A stretch of DNA of 36,166 bases. It comes from Micrococcaceae bacterium. Its GTDB lineage: Bacteria > Actinomycetota > Actinomycetes > Actinomycetales > Micrococcaceae. Each line of letters begins with the position of its first letter. The stretch's first letter is position 1. Positions 1 to 8,905 of this stretch are shown piece after piece. The stretch is taken from NCBI GenBank assembly GCA_013393415.1, contig JABXHI010000048.1, positions 1-36,166 on the forward strand. The letters are read 5' to 3'. The translations under genes were made by a program, and so were the position numbers. Under the pieces are notes generated by a model that did no database searches, had not been told where the DNA came from, and saw nothing but the letters and a program-made list of their open reading frames with translations.

Positions 1-1381
1 GGAGCACCTCGGTCGTACGGAAGTTTGCCGCGTAAATTTGTTGGGCTTGATACAACAGCTCGCCGAACCCAATGGCCAACAGCAAGGAGGAGTCTTTGAG
101 CATAATGATCAGCTGGTTGATCAATGAAGGTGTCATCATCTTGAACGCTTGCGGCAAGACAACCTTGCGCATCGTCTGGCCTTGGTTCAACGCCAGCGAT
201 CTGGCGGCTTCGGACTGGCCTGGATCAACTGATTGGACTGAACCACGCACAATCTCTGCAATATAGGCGCCACCGTTGAGTGAGAGGGTCAGCGCACCGG
301 CCACCCATATCGATATCGGGGTTCCTAACAGTTGGGGCAATGCAAAGTAGAAGAAGAATGCCCAGACCAGCACCGGGGTCCCGCGAAAGATCGCGATGAA
401 TGTGGTGGCGATACCGCGAGCAATGATGTTGTTGGAAATCTTCATGAACCCGAACATCAGTCCCAGCGCCATCGCGATAGCAAAGGAGATACCGGTAATG
501 AGTAATGTGTTTTTCAGTCCCACGAGCAGCGCGGGCATGGATGTGGTCAAGAGGCCCAAAAACGAGGATGCATCGGGTCCGGAATCTTCGCCGCCAATGT
601 ATTCTTCAAGAATCTCATCATATTCGCCCGATTCTTGAAGATTCTCAAGGCCTGTATTAAACATTTCGAGCAGTTCAGCGTTTTGGCCTTGATTGACCAT
701 AAAACCGTAGTCACCGGTCGGCTCTGGTTCGGATACCAGTTCCAGCCCCGAACCCTGTTGAATGCCATAGGCAATGATCGGCAGGTCATCCACGAGTGCG
801 AGATCGTGACCGGATTTCACTGACTCGACCATCGTGGTGGTCTGATCCAGCGCATTCAGCTCGAAATCGTATTCTTCTTGCATTTCCTGGGCCCACTCTT
901 CAGACAGCGATCCCGTCTTGACCGCAACGGATTCGCCTTCGAGATCTGCCCAACTTTCAACGCCAGAATCTTCAAGTGTGGCAATGGTCGACTCGCCTGT
1001 GAAGTAGGGATCTGAGAAGTCATACACTTCTTGCCGTTCGGGGGTAATCCCAGCACCTGCGATAACCCCGTCAACTTGGTTTGCCGTCAACGCTTGCAGG
1101 GCTGCGTTGAAACCCATCGACTGAAATTCGACACGGAACCCTTGGTCTTCGGCGATAGCTTTCATCAGATCAATATCGATGCCGACTAGCTCACCGGAGG
1201 GATCCCGGAATTCGAACGGTGCGAATGTGGTATCCGTCCCGATGGTATAGACCTCACCGTCTGGAGCACCGCCTTCGGCGTCCGGAGCGGTGTCTGCCAA
1301 TGCTGCCGGCGCCATGAAGAAGCTAAAAAATGCCACCAATCCGGCGAAGAGCAGCGACAGAAAACTTCTGCCTTGTCTCAT
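1..1381 (-). CDS. Amino-acid ABC transporter, fused binding protein and permease (3' end cut off)
   Basis: Imports a polar amino acid (glutamine/glutamate/arginine class) as one chain combining a family 3 extracellular solute-binding protein with a HisM/GlnP-type membrane permease. Reading from the ATG at 1381, a signal peptide (about residues 1-31, SLLFAGLVAFFSFF core) is followed by the binding domain (starting near YTIGTDTTFAPFEF, with GIDIDLMKAIAED), then from about residue 270 a permease with several membrane spans, the family motif FRGTPVLVW and the EAA-like loop SEAARSLALNQGQTMRKVVLPQA. 460 codons are present and no stop is reached, so the C-terminus lies left of the window. The ATG at 1386 is out of frame and stops at once. 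A GGAG lies 7 bases before the 1381 ATG. The ATPase partner is probably beyond the edge. Family assignment is sure; the exact substrate is not. Confidence 0.92.
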   Translation of the reverse strand, partial: MRQGRSFLSLLFAGLVAFFSFFMAPAALADTAPDAEGGAPDGEVYTIGTDTTFAPFEFRDPSGELVGIDIDLMKAIAEDQGFRVEFQSMGFNAALQALTANQVDGVIAGAGITPERQEVYDFSDPYFTGESTIATLEDSGVESWADLEGESVAVKTGSLSEEWAQEMQEEYDFELNALDQTTTMVESVKSGHDLALVDDLPIIAYGIQQGSGLELVSEPEPTGDYGFMVNQGQNAELLEMFNTGLENLQESGEYDEILEEYIGGEDSGPDASSFLGLLTTSMPALLVGLKNTLLITGISFAIAMALGLMFGFMKISNNIIARGIATTFIAIFRGTPVLVWAFFFYFALPQLLGTPISIWVAGALTLSLNGGAYIAEIVRGSVQSVDPGQSEAARSLALNQGQTMRKVVLPQAFKMMTPSLINQLIIMLKDSSLLLAIGFGELLYQAQQIYAANFRTTEVL

Positions 1382-1556
1382 CTCATCACTCCAAATCATT
1401 CTTGAAATACATCTATAGATTCTGACCTCTTAGCGAACATTAGTACAACCTTGATGTGCGCTGAGTAACCAATGAGAACAAAAATCCCGCTTCAATGCCG
1501 TGAAACCGCTAAAATATGAGAATCTGGCAGCTGTGGCAGGAAGGAGTGCACACATA

Positions 1557-1640
1557 ATGCACGACGCCTGGCGCCTCGTTAGATACATGCACAACGGAAC
1601 CTGCAGGTGTTTTCATCGTGCGGGTCCTGAAGTCACATAG
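1557..1640 (+). CDS. Possible 27-residue leader peptide before glmM
   Basis: This short open frame begins with ATG at 1557, ten bases after a clean AAGGAG (1541-1546), and ends with TAG at 1638-1640, 11 bases before the glmM ATG. The product would be a basic 27-residue peptide with a Cys-Arg-Cys stretch (GTCRCFHR) and two rare arginine codons (AGA, AGG). glmM itself has no visible ribosome binding site, so translation of this frame could feed ribosomes to glmM or act as an attenuating leader. I do not recognise the peptide. It may be a chance frame; the main support is the ribosome binding site and the position. Confidence 0.35.
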   Translation: MHDAWRLVRYMHNGTCRCFHRAGPEVT

Positions 1641-1651
1641 AATTGATAACC

Positions 1652-2995
1652 ATGTCAAAATTATTTGGTACAGACGGTGTCCGAGGCGTAGCCAACGAAA
1701 AAATCACCGTTGAACTCGCAACGAAACTTTCGCAGGCTGCAGCGGTCGTGCTGGGGCACGAGGATTCGGCTGATCGCCGGCCCAAAGCTGTCGTCGCAAT
1801 GGATCCTCGAATTTCTTCGGAATTCATTAGCGCAGCTGTTGCCGCTGGCCTTGCTTCGTCTGGCGTCGACGTGTTTGATGCTGGCGTGTTGCCGACACCA
1901 GCGGCTGCTTTTCTCGTCGACGACATCAATGCCGACTTCGGCGTCATGATCTCCGCCTCTCACAACGCGGCACCGGATAACGGCATCAAATTCTTGGCAC
2001 GTGGCGGAGAGAAACTTACCGACGCGCAAGAAGACCGAATTCTGGCGCAGATGGAACACGAGCCATACCGACCCATCGGTGCCCAGGTTGGTCGTGTTCG
2101 CCGGTTCTCGGATGCAGAGGACCGCTATGTCATTCACTTGTTGAAATCTATGCCAAACCGGCTCGATGGCATGAAAATTGTCATCGATGCTGCCCACGGT
2201 GCTGGTGCGGGTGTTGCCCCGCAGGTCTTCGCTGATGCTGGTGCCGAAGTTGCCGTCATTGGTGCAGATCCAGATGGCTTAAACATCAACCAAAACTATG
2301 GTTCCACCCATATGGAGAACCTGCAGTCGGCCGTGTTAGAACACGGAGCAGACCTGGGTGTGGCATTGGACGGAGATGCCGATCGGTTTATGGCCGTGGA
2401 CCACAAGGGCACCATTGTTGATGGGGACCAGATCATGGCCATCATGGCCGTAGCGCTCAAGGACCAGGGCCACCTCCACGATGACACGCTCGTGGTCACG
2501 GTCATGAGTAACCTGGGCCTTAAACTCGCGATGAAGGAACACGACGTGAATGTCGTGGAAACCAAAGTCGGCGACCGATACGTCCTCGAAGCGATGCATG
2601 CCCACAACTACTCGCTCGGTGGCGAACAATCCGGTCACATTATCTTTCAAAAATGGGCCACCACCGGAGACGGCATTCTCACCGGCTTGCATCTAGCAGC
2701 GCGGATGAATGAAACGAAACGACGCCTCAACGATTTGGCAACGGTCATGACACGTCTGCCACAGGTGCTCATCAACGTCCAGAACGTCGACAAGTCCGCG
2801 GTCGATGACAATGCGGTTGTCAACGCGGAAGTTGCTGCGGTCGAACAGCGCCTGGGTGAAACCGGACGCGTCCTGTTGCGCCCGTCAGGTACCGAACCGG
2901 TAGTGCGTGTCATGGTTGAGGCAGCAGATAAAGAAACCGCACAGCAACAAGCCCAATATCTTGCTGATGTGGTGTCTGAGAACTTGGCACTGTGA
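1652..2995 (+). CDS. glmM: Phosphoglucosamine mutase GlmM
   Basis: Converts glucosamine-6-phosphate to glucosamine-1-phosphate in the cytoplasm, the step before GlmU in UDP-GlcNAc synthesis for peptidoglycan. The protein (447 residues) opens with the hallmark [13 protein letters not shown]. It carries the active-site phosphoserine loop SASHN (101-105, the second Ser being the phosphorylated one), the metal site DGDADR, the sugar-binding GGEQSGH and the C-terminal phosphate loop RPSGTEP. Length is normal for the family. The ATG at 1652 gives the standard N-terminus; an in-frame TTG at 1643 would add three residues and has no better ribosome site. Neither start has a clear Shine-Dalgarno, which makes the preceding short frame interesting. 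The stop overlaps the next gene by four bases (GTGA). Confidence 0.97.
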   Translation: MSKLFGTDGVRGVANEKITVELATKLSQAAAVVLGHEDSADRRPKAVVAMDPRISSEFISAAVAAGLASSGVDVFDAGVLPTPAAAFLVDDINADFGVMISASHNAAPDNGIKFLARGGEKLTDAQEDRILAQMEHEPYRPIGAQVGRVRRFSDAEDRYVIHLLKSMPNRLDGMKIVIDAAHGAGAGVAPQVFADAGAEVAVIGADPDGLNINQNYGSTHMENLQSAVLEHGADLGVALDGDADRFMAVDHKGTIVDGDQIMAIMAVALKDQGHLHDDTLVVTVMSNLGLKLAMKEHDVNVVETKVGDRYVLEAMHAHNYSLGGEQSGHIIFQKWATTGDGILTGLHLAARMNETKRRLNDLATVMTRLPQVLINVQNVDKSAVDDNAVVNAEVAAVEQRLGETGRVLLRPSGTEPVVRVMVEAADKETAQQQAQYLADVVSENLAL

Positions 2996-3279
2996 CACAG
3001 CACGATCCACACCGGCCTGAGGGACGTGTTGACGAAACAAGCGGTTATTATCGTCGGGACGTTGATGAGTTCTACCGGGAGCAAAACTTTTTAGATGGGG
3101 ATGATCCTCACGAAGTGACCTCAGATCCGCCAGATAACCTACGCGCCAGACGGCTGATCGTCTTTCTGACGATCGTCGTCATGGGATTGGTTGCTGCAGG
3201 TGTTGCTTTTGGCCTCATGGCGTTGCCCCAGTGCGAGAATCCCCAATACAACTGGATGCCCTGCATCCCAGATTGGTGA
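2992..3279 (+). CDS. Small single-span membrane protein coupled to glmM
   Basis: A 95-residue protein starting with GTG inside the glmM stop codon (GTGA overlap), so it is probably translationally coupled to glmM. The first 50 or so residues are hydrophilic and acidic with many Asp/Glu ([15 protein letters not shown]). Then comes a positively charged RARR and a single membrane span (about 54-77, [20 protein letters not shown]), then a short outside tail with two cysteines ([13 protein letters not shown]). This layout suggests an N-in, C-out protein. I do not recognise a family. Position suggests a link with the cell envelope, but that is only inference. Confidence 0.7.
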   Translation: MTQHDPHRPEGRVDETSGYYRRDVDEFYREQNFLDGDDPHEVTSDPPDNLRARRLIVFLTIVVMGLVAAGVAFGLMALPQCENPQYNWMPCIPDW

Positions 3280-3289
3280 CGATCCAAAA

Positions 3290-3318
3290 GATCCGTCCGG
3301 CAACATGCCGGACGGATC
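3290..3318. terminator. Hairpin between convergent genes
   Basis: A perfect 12-base-pair stem (3290-3301 with 3307-3318) around a 5-base loop lies between the end of the glmM-linked membrane gene and the convergent mscL. There is no long T run on either side, as is common in actinobacterial terminators. The location fits a two-way terminator. Confidence 0.75.
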
Positions 3319-3343
3319 AGGAGAAATATGGTGATGAGCGGTC

Positions 3344-3733
3344 CTAGGAGGGTTTGTTTCCCTTGACGAGTTCGTCGCGGATTTCTTCGAGTAGCGCGAT
3401 ATCCTCTGGCACTGGATCGTCTTCGGCATGCTTGCCGCGCATTTCGATGAGCTTATTCATCGGCATCACGATGGCGAAGTAGACTGCTGCGGCAACCAGC
3501 AAGAAATTCACGATTGCCGTCAGTAGGACGCCGAAGGCAATCTCATTGCCGTTCAACGTAATTTTGGCGAACTCATCGAAGTTCGGTGACCCCACCAGCG
3601 CCGAGATGAGTGGCATCAGTACCGAGTCGGTGAGTGCTGTGACGACTTGGGTAAACGCGGCACCGATAATGACAGCTACAGCAAGGTCCATGACGTTGCC
3701 TTGCACGATGAAGTCTTTAAATCCTTTAAACAT
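3344..3733 (-). CDS. mscL: Large-conductance mechanosensitive channel MscL
   Basis: Homopentameric membrane pore that opens under tension during osmotic downshock. The protein of 129 residues has the typical N-terminal amphipathic helix (FKGFKDFIVQGNVMDLAVAVIIGAAF), a first span lining the pore, a periplasmic loop around NFDEFAKITLNGNEIAFG, a second span (about 68-88) and an acidic/charged cytoplasmic helix with DDPVPEDIALLEEIRDEL. Length is slightly short but normal for actinobacteria. No ribosome site is seen. A TATACT hexamer (on the minus strand, 3746-3741) ends only 7 bases before the ATG, so the message may be leaderless. Confidence 0.95.
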   Translation of the reverse strand: MFKGFKDFIVQGNVMDLAVAVIIGAAFTQVVTALTDSVLMPLISALVGSPNFDEFAKITLNGNEIAFGVLLTAIVNFLLVAAAVYFAIVMPMNKLIEMRGKHAEDDPVPEDIALLEEIRDELVKGNKPS

Positions 3734-3776
3734 GACTCATAGTATAAGGTCAAGTTTGTTCACAGGACGTGAGATT

Positions 3777-4886
3777 CTACTCACGTGGGGTGTCGTCATC
3801 GTAGTCAGGCGCGGGTTCGAGCCCAAACTCTTCTTCGGCAACTCCGGAATGCTCTGCGATCTGCGTCGCAAATTGTTCACCGAAATATCGCAGGTGCCAT
3901 GGCTCGTAGGAGAACCCCGTGATGTCGTCTTGGTCTTGTGGGTAACGAATCACGAAACCATATTCGTGTGCATGGTCCGCCACCCATTGGCCTGCTTCGG
4001 TATCACCGAAGCTCGTCGACAACGAGTGCTCACCGCCGGGCGTATCAACGTCGAGGGCAAGCCCAGTTTGGTGTTCGGAATGGCCAGGACGAGCCGACAT
4101 CTCATTGGTGTGCTCGCTGCCGTATTGGCTCACGTAGTTGTCATAGAGTTCTTGCTGGTACGCATATGACCGGTACGAGGAAATAACGGTAAGGTCAATG
4201 CCGTCTTCGGCAGCAGCCGCAAAGAGTGCTTCGGTCGCCTCAGCCGCTTCTTCTCGCAGTCGGTGCGTACCCTCTGCGGCACTGGTCTCGAGCTCGACCA
4301 GATCGTCGGGTGCGTAGTCGGAAGGTAACCCCCGAAGCTTGTTGACGATCACCGTGATCGAATCAGGTGAATCCACATCCTCGGGGATCACATCCTCATC
4401 AGAGGTATCCTCGGTGGTCTTGGAATCTGGTGTTGGGGAATCGCTCTCATCTGGTGAGGGCTCTGAGCTTGGCGGCAAGGTGACGTCGATTTGTGGCAGC
4501 TCTGAGGCGATGCGTTGTGTGGCAGCATCCGTGGGTGCCGTTGCAGGTTCATCATCACTTTCGGCATCGTCGGTGGTGGTCGCGACCTCGATATCCGAGC
4601 GCTGCGTCGACATCTCTGTATCGCTGGGACGAGACGTGCTGGTCTCGGCCTGTACCACGTTCCAAGAACCGTCGTTGGTCAGTGTGGATTCATCACGGGA
4701 GGTAGCTGCGGTGTCCCCGGCTTCGAGGTTCGATGCACGACGGTCAGTAAAGTCCATTGGAGAGAACGCCTGAACTTCGCGTCCCATGGTCTCGGCAACC
4801 ACAAGTGGCGAAGCATAGAGTGCTCCGGCAAGGCACGCCAAAGTGACCGCCGAGGCGGTAAAGGTCACTTTCGAGGTGCGAGGCAT
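3777..4886 (-). CDS. D-alanyl-D-alanine carboxypeptidase, VanY/M15B family, exported
   Basis: Zinc peptidase that probably trims the terminal D-alanine of peptidoglycan stem peptides outside the membrane. It has a signal peptide (about 1-31, VTLACLAGALYASPLVVA), then a long low-complexity linker rich in Ser, Thr, Asp, Glu and Pro (about 60-175), and a C-terminal M15B domain. Visible metal and active-site motifs are ISSYRSYAYQQELY, SARPGHSEHQTGLALD (264-279, with His272 and Asp279 placed as in the SxHxxGxAxD signature) and EPWHLRYFG (328-336, His331). It ends two bases before coaA begins in the same direction, and the coaA stop is just upstream, so the two may be co-transcribed. The substrate is inferred from the family. 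A role in vancomycin resistance is not implied, since no van genes are near. Confidence 0.9.
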   Translation of the reverse strand: MPRTSKVTFTASAVTLACLAGALYASPLVVAETMGREVQAFSPMDFTDRRASNLEAGDTAATSRDESTLTNDGSWNVVQAETSTSRPSDTEMSTQRSDIEVATTTDDAESDDEPATAPTDAATQRIASELPQIDVTLPPSSEPSPDESDSPTPDSKTTEDTSDEDVIPEDVDSPDSITVIVNKLRGLPSDYAPDDLVELETSAAEGTHRLREEAAEATEALFAAAAEDGIDLTVISSYRSYAYQQELYDNYVSQYGSEHTNEMSARPGHSEHQTGLALDVDTPGGEHSLSTSFGDTEAGQWVADHAHEYGFVIRYPQDQDDITGFSYEPWHLRYFGEQFATQIAEHSGVAEEEFGLEPAPDYDDDTPRE

Positions 4887-4888
4887 GA

Positions 4889-5947
4889 CTAGATCTTTCT
4901 CATGAGGACGCGTTTGACGTGATGATTTGCGTTCTTGCTCAATACTAGTTTAGCTCTGCCTCGAGTGGGTAGGACATTTTGCACAAGGTTGGGACCGTTG
5001 ATGCGATCCCAAATACCCGTTGCTGTTTCGACCGCTTCCTCATCCGTGAGTTCAGAGTACTGGTGGAAATATGAATCAGGGTCGGCAAATGCTCCCGAAC
5101 GCATCTCCATAAACCGGTTGACGTACCAGTTCCGTACTGCTTGGTGGCTGGCATCGACGTAAATCGAATAGTCAAAGAAATCGGAAACTGACAGTCCCGA
5201 GATGCCATCCGCACGTGCCCGGGGCGGGGCCAAGACGTTGAGCCCTTCGACGATGAGGACATCGGGACGACGCACCACAATCTGTTGATTGGGCACAATG
5301 TCGTAGGTCAAGTGTGAATACATCGGAGCTCGAACCTCGGGGACCCCGGATTTGACGTCCGATACGAAACGCAAGAGACGTCGGCGGTCAAAAGATTCGG
5401 GGAACCCTTTATGCTGCATGAGTCCACGTCGACGCAGCTCAGCATTGGGGTAGAGGAACCCATCGGTGGTGACCAGTTCAACCCGTGGTGTATTGGGCCA
5501 GCGCCGCAACATTTCCTGCAGCACACGGGCGATGGTCGATTTGCCCACCGCCACCGAACCGGCCACCCCGATCACGAATGGCGTACGTCGAGTCGTTTCA
5601 CCCAAGAACTTATTCGATGCCTCACGCAGTTTGGCGGAACCATCCACGTATATACTCAACAGCCGCGACAGCGGGACATAGACCTCGGCGACTTCGGTCA
5701 ACGACAGCCGGTCACCGAGACCGCGGAGCCGTTCCACATCGGACTGGTCAAAGGGCTGCTCGAGTTCGTGAGCTAGTCTGGACCACGTGGACCGATCGAG
5801 TTCGATGAATGGTGAATATGTGTGTTGCGGTTCGACCGGAGGGGAACCGACAAAGTTGATGGGCTCAGTGACAGGACTCACCGGGGTATTCGGCGAATCT
5901 GAAGTCCCTCGCGGAGGGTACGGCGCATCGTTAATGTGGAAATTCAC
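4889..5947 (-). CDS. coaA: Type I pantothenate kinase CoaA
   Basis: Phosphorylates pantothenate with ATP, the first step of coenzyme A synthesis. The P-loop [12 protein letters not shown] is at 127-138, followed by the substrate region [16 protein letters not shown] and the family motifs [21 protein letters not shown] and [11 protein letters not shown]. The predicted chain of 352 residues exceeds the usual 310-320 because of a proline-rich, probably disordered N-terminal 40 residues. The GTG at 5947 is the most upstream start possible because TAG precedes it. No strong ribosome site is seen, so a start further in cannot be excluded. It is divergent from the rarD-like gene across about 100 bases and followed after two bases by the VanY-like gene. 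Confidence 0.95.
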   Translation of the reverse strand: MNFHINDAPYPPRGTSDSPNTPVSPVTEPINFVGSPPVEPQHTYSPFIELDRSTWSRLAHELEQPFDQSDVERLRGLGDRLSLTEVAEVYVPLSRLLSIYVDGSAKLREASNKFLGETTRRTPFVIGVAGSVAVGKSTIARVLQEMLRRWPNTPRVELVTTDGFLYPNAELRRRGLMQHKGFPESFDRRRLLRFVSDVKSGVPEVRAPMYSHLTYDIVPNQQIVVRRPDVLIVEGLNVLAPPRARADGISGLSVSDFFDYSIYVDASHQAVRNWYVNRFMEMRSGAFADPDSYFHQYSELTDEEAVETATGIWDRINGPNLVQNVLPTRGRAKLVLSKNANHHVKRVLMRKI

Positions 5948-6048
5948 CTATTCATTATCGCTCATGAAGCTGCTCAGCAGCCAATTATTGATTGCCAGCT
6001 TAGCTACCGGCTAGCGCGCTGGCTACACAGTACCGACCAGGAGGGCCC

Positions 6049-7041
6049 TTGGCTTCTGCAGATCAGCCGTTGGAAACACCACCGCGCAATACCGGCTATG
6101 TGCAGGCGTTTCTGGCGTACTTCCTTTGGGGCGTCTTACCGATCGTCTTTGAGTTCTATATGACAGCTAATCCGCTCGACCTGCTTGCGTGGCGGATCGT
6201 CATGGCCTTAGGGGTCACCTTGGTTGCCGTGACGTGTTTGCGCGGCGGGTGGAAACGCTTAGCCATCGTGGTGAAAACACGCCGCGATCACTTGTTGCTG
6301 ATCTTGGCCGGGTGTTTGATTGCGGTCAACTGGGGGCTCTATATTTATGCGGTGGCAACCAGCCGAGTTTTGGAAGTCTCGCTGGGCTATTTCATTAATC
6401 CGGTGGTAACGATCGTGCTGGGTGTCTTCGTGCTGGGGGAACGGCTGCGCCCGATGCAGTGGATCGCCGTGAGTGTTTCCGTCATCGCGGTCGTGGTGCT
6501 AACCGTCGAATACGGCTATTTGCCCTGGGTCTCGCTGACACTGGCCCTGTCGTTTGCGTTCTATGGACTGGCCAAAAACCGGCTTGGGCCAACCGTCGAT
6601 TCGCTCACGGGGTTGACCGTTGAAACACTGTGGCTCGCGGTTCCCTCGACCGTGTGGATTGTGCTGGCTTCCATGGGACTCCTTGGTACCGCCGGTGGTA
6701 TCGGTGTCTTTGCCTCCTTCGACGCGTTGCGCGGCTGGAGCCTGCCGGTGGTCGGCATCATCACCGTCATTCCTCTCGTGCTCTTTGCCGGTGCGGCGGC
6801 AAAATTGCCGCTGTCGACGGTCGGGATGTTCCAATATATTGCCCCGATCGCACAGTTTCTCTTTGGCTATTTCGTATTCCAAGAAGCCCTGTCAACGGGC
6901 CGTTGGATTGGGTTCATCCTCGTCTGGGCTGCCGTACTCGTGCTGATCGCAGATGTGCTGCGTCAACGACGACAGAACCCGAAGTTACGAATCAAAACAT
7001 CACAAACTCGCCGCAAAGAAAAGGTAGACTACACAGCATGA
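6049..7041 (+). CDS. RarD-like EamA/DMT-superfamily permease
   Basis: A ten-span inner-membrane protein of the drug/metabolite transporter superfamily, RarD type. The N-terminal signature [22 protein letters not shown] is typical of RarD, and each half ends with the EamA repeat pattern ([24 protein letters not shown] and [22 protein letters not shown]). Members are annotated for chloramphenicol resistance, but the physiological substrate is unknown. The start is TTG at 6049, supported by AGGAGG at 6039-6044. The stop overlaps the acpS ATG (ATGA), so it heads the acpS-nnr run. An ATG-initiated alternative with equal support was not found. Confidence 0.9.
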   Translation: MASADQPLETPPRNTGYVQAFLAYFLWGVLPIVFEFYMTANPLDLLAWRIVMALGVTLVAVTCLRGGWKRLAIVVKTRRDHLLLILAGCLIAVNWGLYIYAVATSRVLEVSLGYFINPVVTIVLGVFVLGERLRPMQWIAVSVSVIAVVVLTVEYGYLPWVSLTLALSFAFYGLAKNRLGPTVDSLTGLTVETLWLAVPSTVWIVLASMGLLGTAGGIGVFASFDALRGWSLPVVGIITVIPLVLFAGAAAKLPLSTVGMFQYIAPIAQFLFGYFVFQEALSTGRWIGFILVWAAVLVLIADVLRQRRQNPKLRIKTSQTRRKEKVDYTA

Positions 7042-7388
7042 TCATTGGCATTGGTGTGGACATGGTTGACATTGCACGCTTCGAGCGACAATTGGAACGA
7101 ACTCCAAAACTGCGCGAACGTTTGTTTACCACAGCAGAGCGAGAGCTGAGTCTGCAGTCGTTGGCCGCCCGTTTTGCCGCCAAAGAAGCCGTTGCCAAAG
7201 CACTTTCTGCACCCGCCGGTATGAACTGGCAGCACTGCCAAATTGGTCGGGAATCCTCCGGTGAACCATATGTGGTGCTGACCGGCACCGTGGCCGACAT
7301 CTCCGAAGCCAAAGGCGTACGCCGGTGGCATCTTTCCCTGTCGCACGACGGCGGGTGGGCAACCGCGATGGTTGTTGCCGAAGGCTAA
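7038..7388 (+). CDS. acpS: Holo-[acyl-carrier-protein] synthase AcpS
   Basis: Transfers 4'-phosphopantetheine from coenzyme A to a serine of the acyl carrier protein. The 116-residue protein starts with the AcpS signature [15 protein letters not shown] and carries the second motif [15 protein letters not shown], which holds the metal-binding Glu and the catalytic Lys, then [19 protein letters not shown]. Although the frame is open further upstream, the ATG at 7038 gives the family N-terminus and overlaps the preceding stop by four bases. Its own stop overlaps the nnr ATG (TAATG). coaA lies 1 kb away on the other strand, so CoA synthesis and use are neighbours. Confidence 0.96.
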   Translation: MIIGIGVDMVDIARFERQLERTPKLRERLFTTAERELSLQSLAARFAAKEAVAKALSAPAGMNWQHCQIGRESSGEPYVVLTGTVADISEAKGVRRWHLSLSHDGGWATAMVVAEG

Positions 7389-8875
7389 TGTACCGCGCTT
7401 ATACCGGAACTCAGGTCCGCGCAGCCGAACAGGTGTGGCTGGATGCCGGTTGTGGTACCTCATTGATACGCCGCGCCGCTTGGGGACTGGCGCATCACAC
7501 CCTTGCATTGCTTGGCACACGAGGTCGCGTCTACGGAACCCGTGTGCTTGGCCTGGTGGGCAAGGGCAATAACGGCGGCGATACGCTGTGGGCCCTAAGT
7601 TTTCTCGCCAGCCGAGGAGTCTCCGTGGCTGCTGTTGCCATCAACACGGACGCTGAACACCTCCATGCCGAGGGATTCGAGGCGTTCAAGCGCGCCGGTG
7701 GACGACTGATAAACCGCATCAACCCTGACACCGCGGTCGTGCTCGATGGGGTCTTTGGTACCGGATTTCATGGCAGTTTTGATCTGCCCGGCTATCTTGC
7801 AGACCATGGACTGCACATACCAGCGCAGGCAGGGGTGGTTGCCTGTGACATCCCTTCTGGCGTCAACGCCGATACCGGCGAGATTGCTGGCAGAGCTCTT
7901 AGAGCTGATCTCACCGTGACCTTCGGCGCCAACAAGGTCGGCTTGTTGGCGGGTGCCGGTGGGCAACACAGCGGGGACATTCGCGTCGTCGACATTGGAA
8001 TTCAGGCCACACTGAATACTGTCGAGCACCCGTGGTGCGTGCCGGTAGAAGCCGATATCCTGCGTGTTTATAAGGCCCCGGACTGGGACGTCCATAAATA
8101 TTCGCGTGGTGCCCTGAGCGTCTGTTCTGGTTCCGCGCAGTATCCAGGCGCCGCGGTATTGGTGGTCAATGCGGCAGAGGCCACCGGCGTGGGCTACGTC
8201 AGCCTCGTGGCGGACCCCCTCAATGACACCAGTGTTTCGGATAAAGTGCTGACCGCGAATCCACAGGCCGTCGTTGAAAATCAGGTCACCGATAAGGCCA
8301 CTGCGCTGGTCATTGGTCCGGGACTGGGCGATACTGCCGGCGACAAGGACTCGGCCAGCAGCGCCCTCGAAACAGCCTTGCGACGCAACATCCCCCTGCT
8401 GATCGATGCCTCGGGCTTGGACATGCTCGACGAGTCCACCCTGGCACAAGACCTCGCGGCCACGGTGCTGACCCCACATGTTGGTGAGCTGAGTCGTTTG
8501 ATCGACCGACTGGCACCAGATCTGACCGAGTCCACCCCGGTGGAACAGGCACACAGCTTCGCACAACGGTTCGGGGTGTGGATGGTATTAAAATCCGCCG
8601 ATACCTACGTGTTTTCACCCGCGGGACGCCGCGCCGTGCATCCGGCTAAAACATCCGAACTGGCCACCGCCGGAACAGGCGACACACTGGCCGGTATCTT
8701 AGGTGCCGGCATGTCGACATTGGACCCAAATCACCAGGATTTTAGCGATCAGTTGTTTGCGGTGTTGGCCGCCGGGGTGCGGTTGCACTCGCGAGCAGGC
8801 GAACTCGCCGCGGCCGACGGTGGGGTAGTGGTCAGTACGCTGGCCGACTACATTCGCACCGCAAAACAGCGTTAG
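7388..8875 (+). CDS. nnr: Bifunctional NAD(P)HX epimerase/dehydratase Nnr
   Basis: Repairs hydrated NAD(P)H. An N-terminal YjeF_N domain epimerises R- and S-NAD(P)HX, and a C-terminal ribokinase-like domain dehydrates S-NAD(P)HX using ADP or ATP. Seen here: the N-domain nucleotide loop VGKGNNGGD (about 58-65) and DGVFGTGF, then DIPSGVNADTGEI; in the C-domain YSRGALSVCSGSAQYPGA, VIGPGLGD, LTPHVGELSRL and the ATAGTGDTLAG anion hole (about 426-436). With 495 residues it is a normal fused form. The start ATG at 7388 overlaps the acpS stop. Confidence 0.93.
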   Translation: MYRAYTGTQVRAAEQVWLDAGCGTSLIRRAAWGLAHHTLALLGTRGRVYGTRVLGLVGKGNNGGDTLWALSFLASRGVSVAAVAINTDAEHLHAEGFEAFKRAGGRLINRINPDTAVVLDGVFGTGFHGSFDLPGYLADHGLHIPAQAGVVACDIPSGVNADTGEIAGRALRADLTVTFGANKVGLLAGAGGQHSGDIRVVDIGIQATLNTVEHPWCVPVEADILRVYKAPDWDVHKYSRGALSVCSGSAQYPGAAVLVVNAAEATGVGYVSLVADPLNDTSVSDKVLTANPQAVVENQVTDKATALVIGPGLGDTAGDKDSASSALETALRRNIPLLIDASGLDMLDESTLAQDLAATVLTPHVGELSRLIDRLAPDLTESTPVEQAHSFAQRFGVWMVLKSADTYVFSPAGRRAVHPAKTSELATAGTGDTLAGILGAGMSTLDPNHQDFSDQLFAVLAAGVRLHSRAGELAAADGGVVVSTLADYIRTAKQR

Positions 8876-8905
8876 TCGCCCGGGTCTGGAAGAATAGGCG
8901 CCATC

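Noticed and set aside
1643-1651. TTG at 1643 as glmM start
   Set aside because: It adds only three residues (MIT) before the typical family N-terminus, and has no ribosome site; ATG at 1652 was kept.
3546-4169. A 207-residue plus-strand frame across mscL and the VanY-like gene
   Set aside because: Antisense to two recognisable genes, no motif, so a shadow frame.
6630-7037. Long in-frame extension upstream of acpS
   Set aside because: It runs in another frame across the RarD-like gene. AcpS family length and the ATGA junction show the start is 7038.
7595-8566. A 323-residue minus-strand frame opposite nnr
   Set aside because: It is antisense to a well-supported nnr and has no family features.
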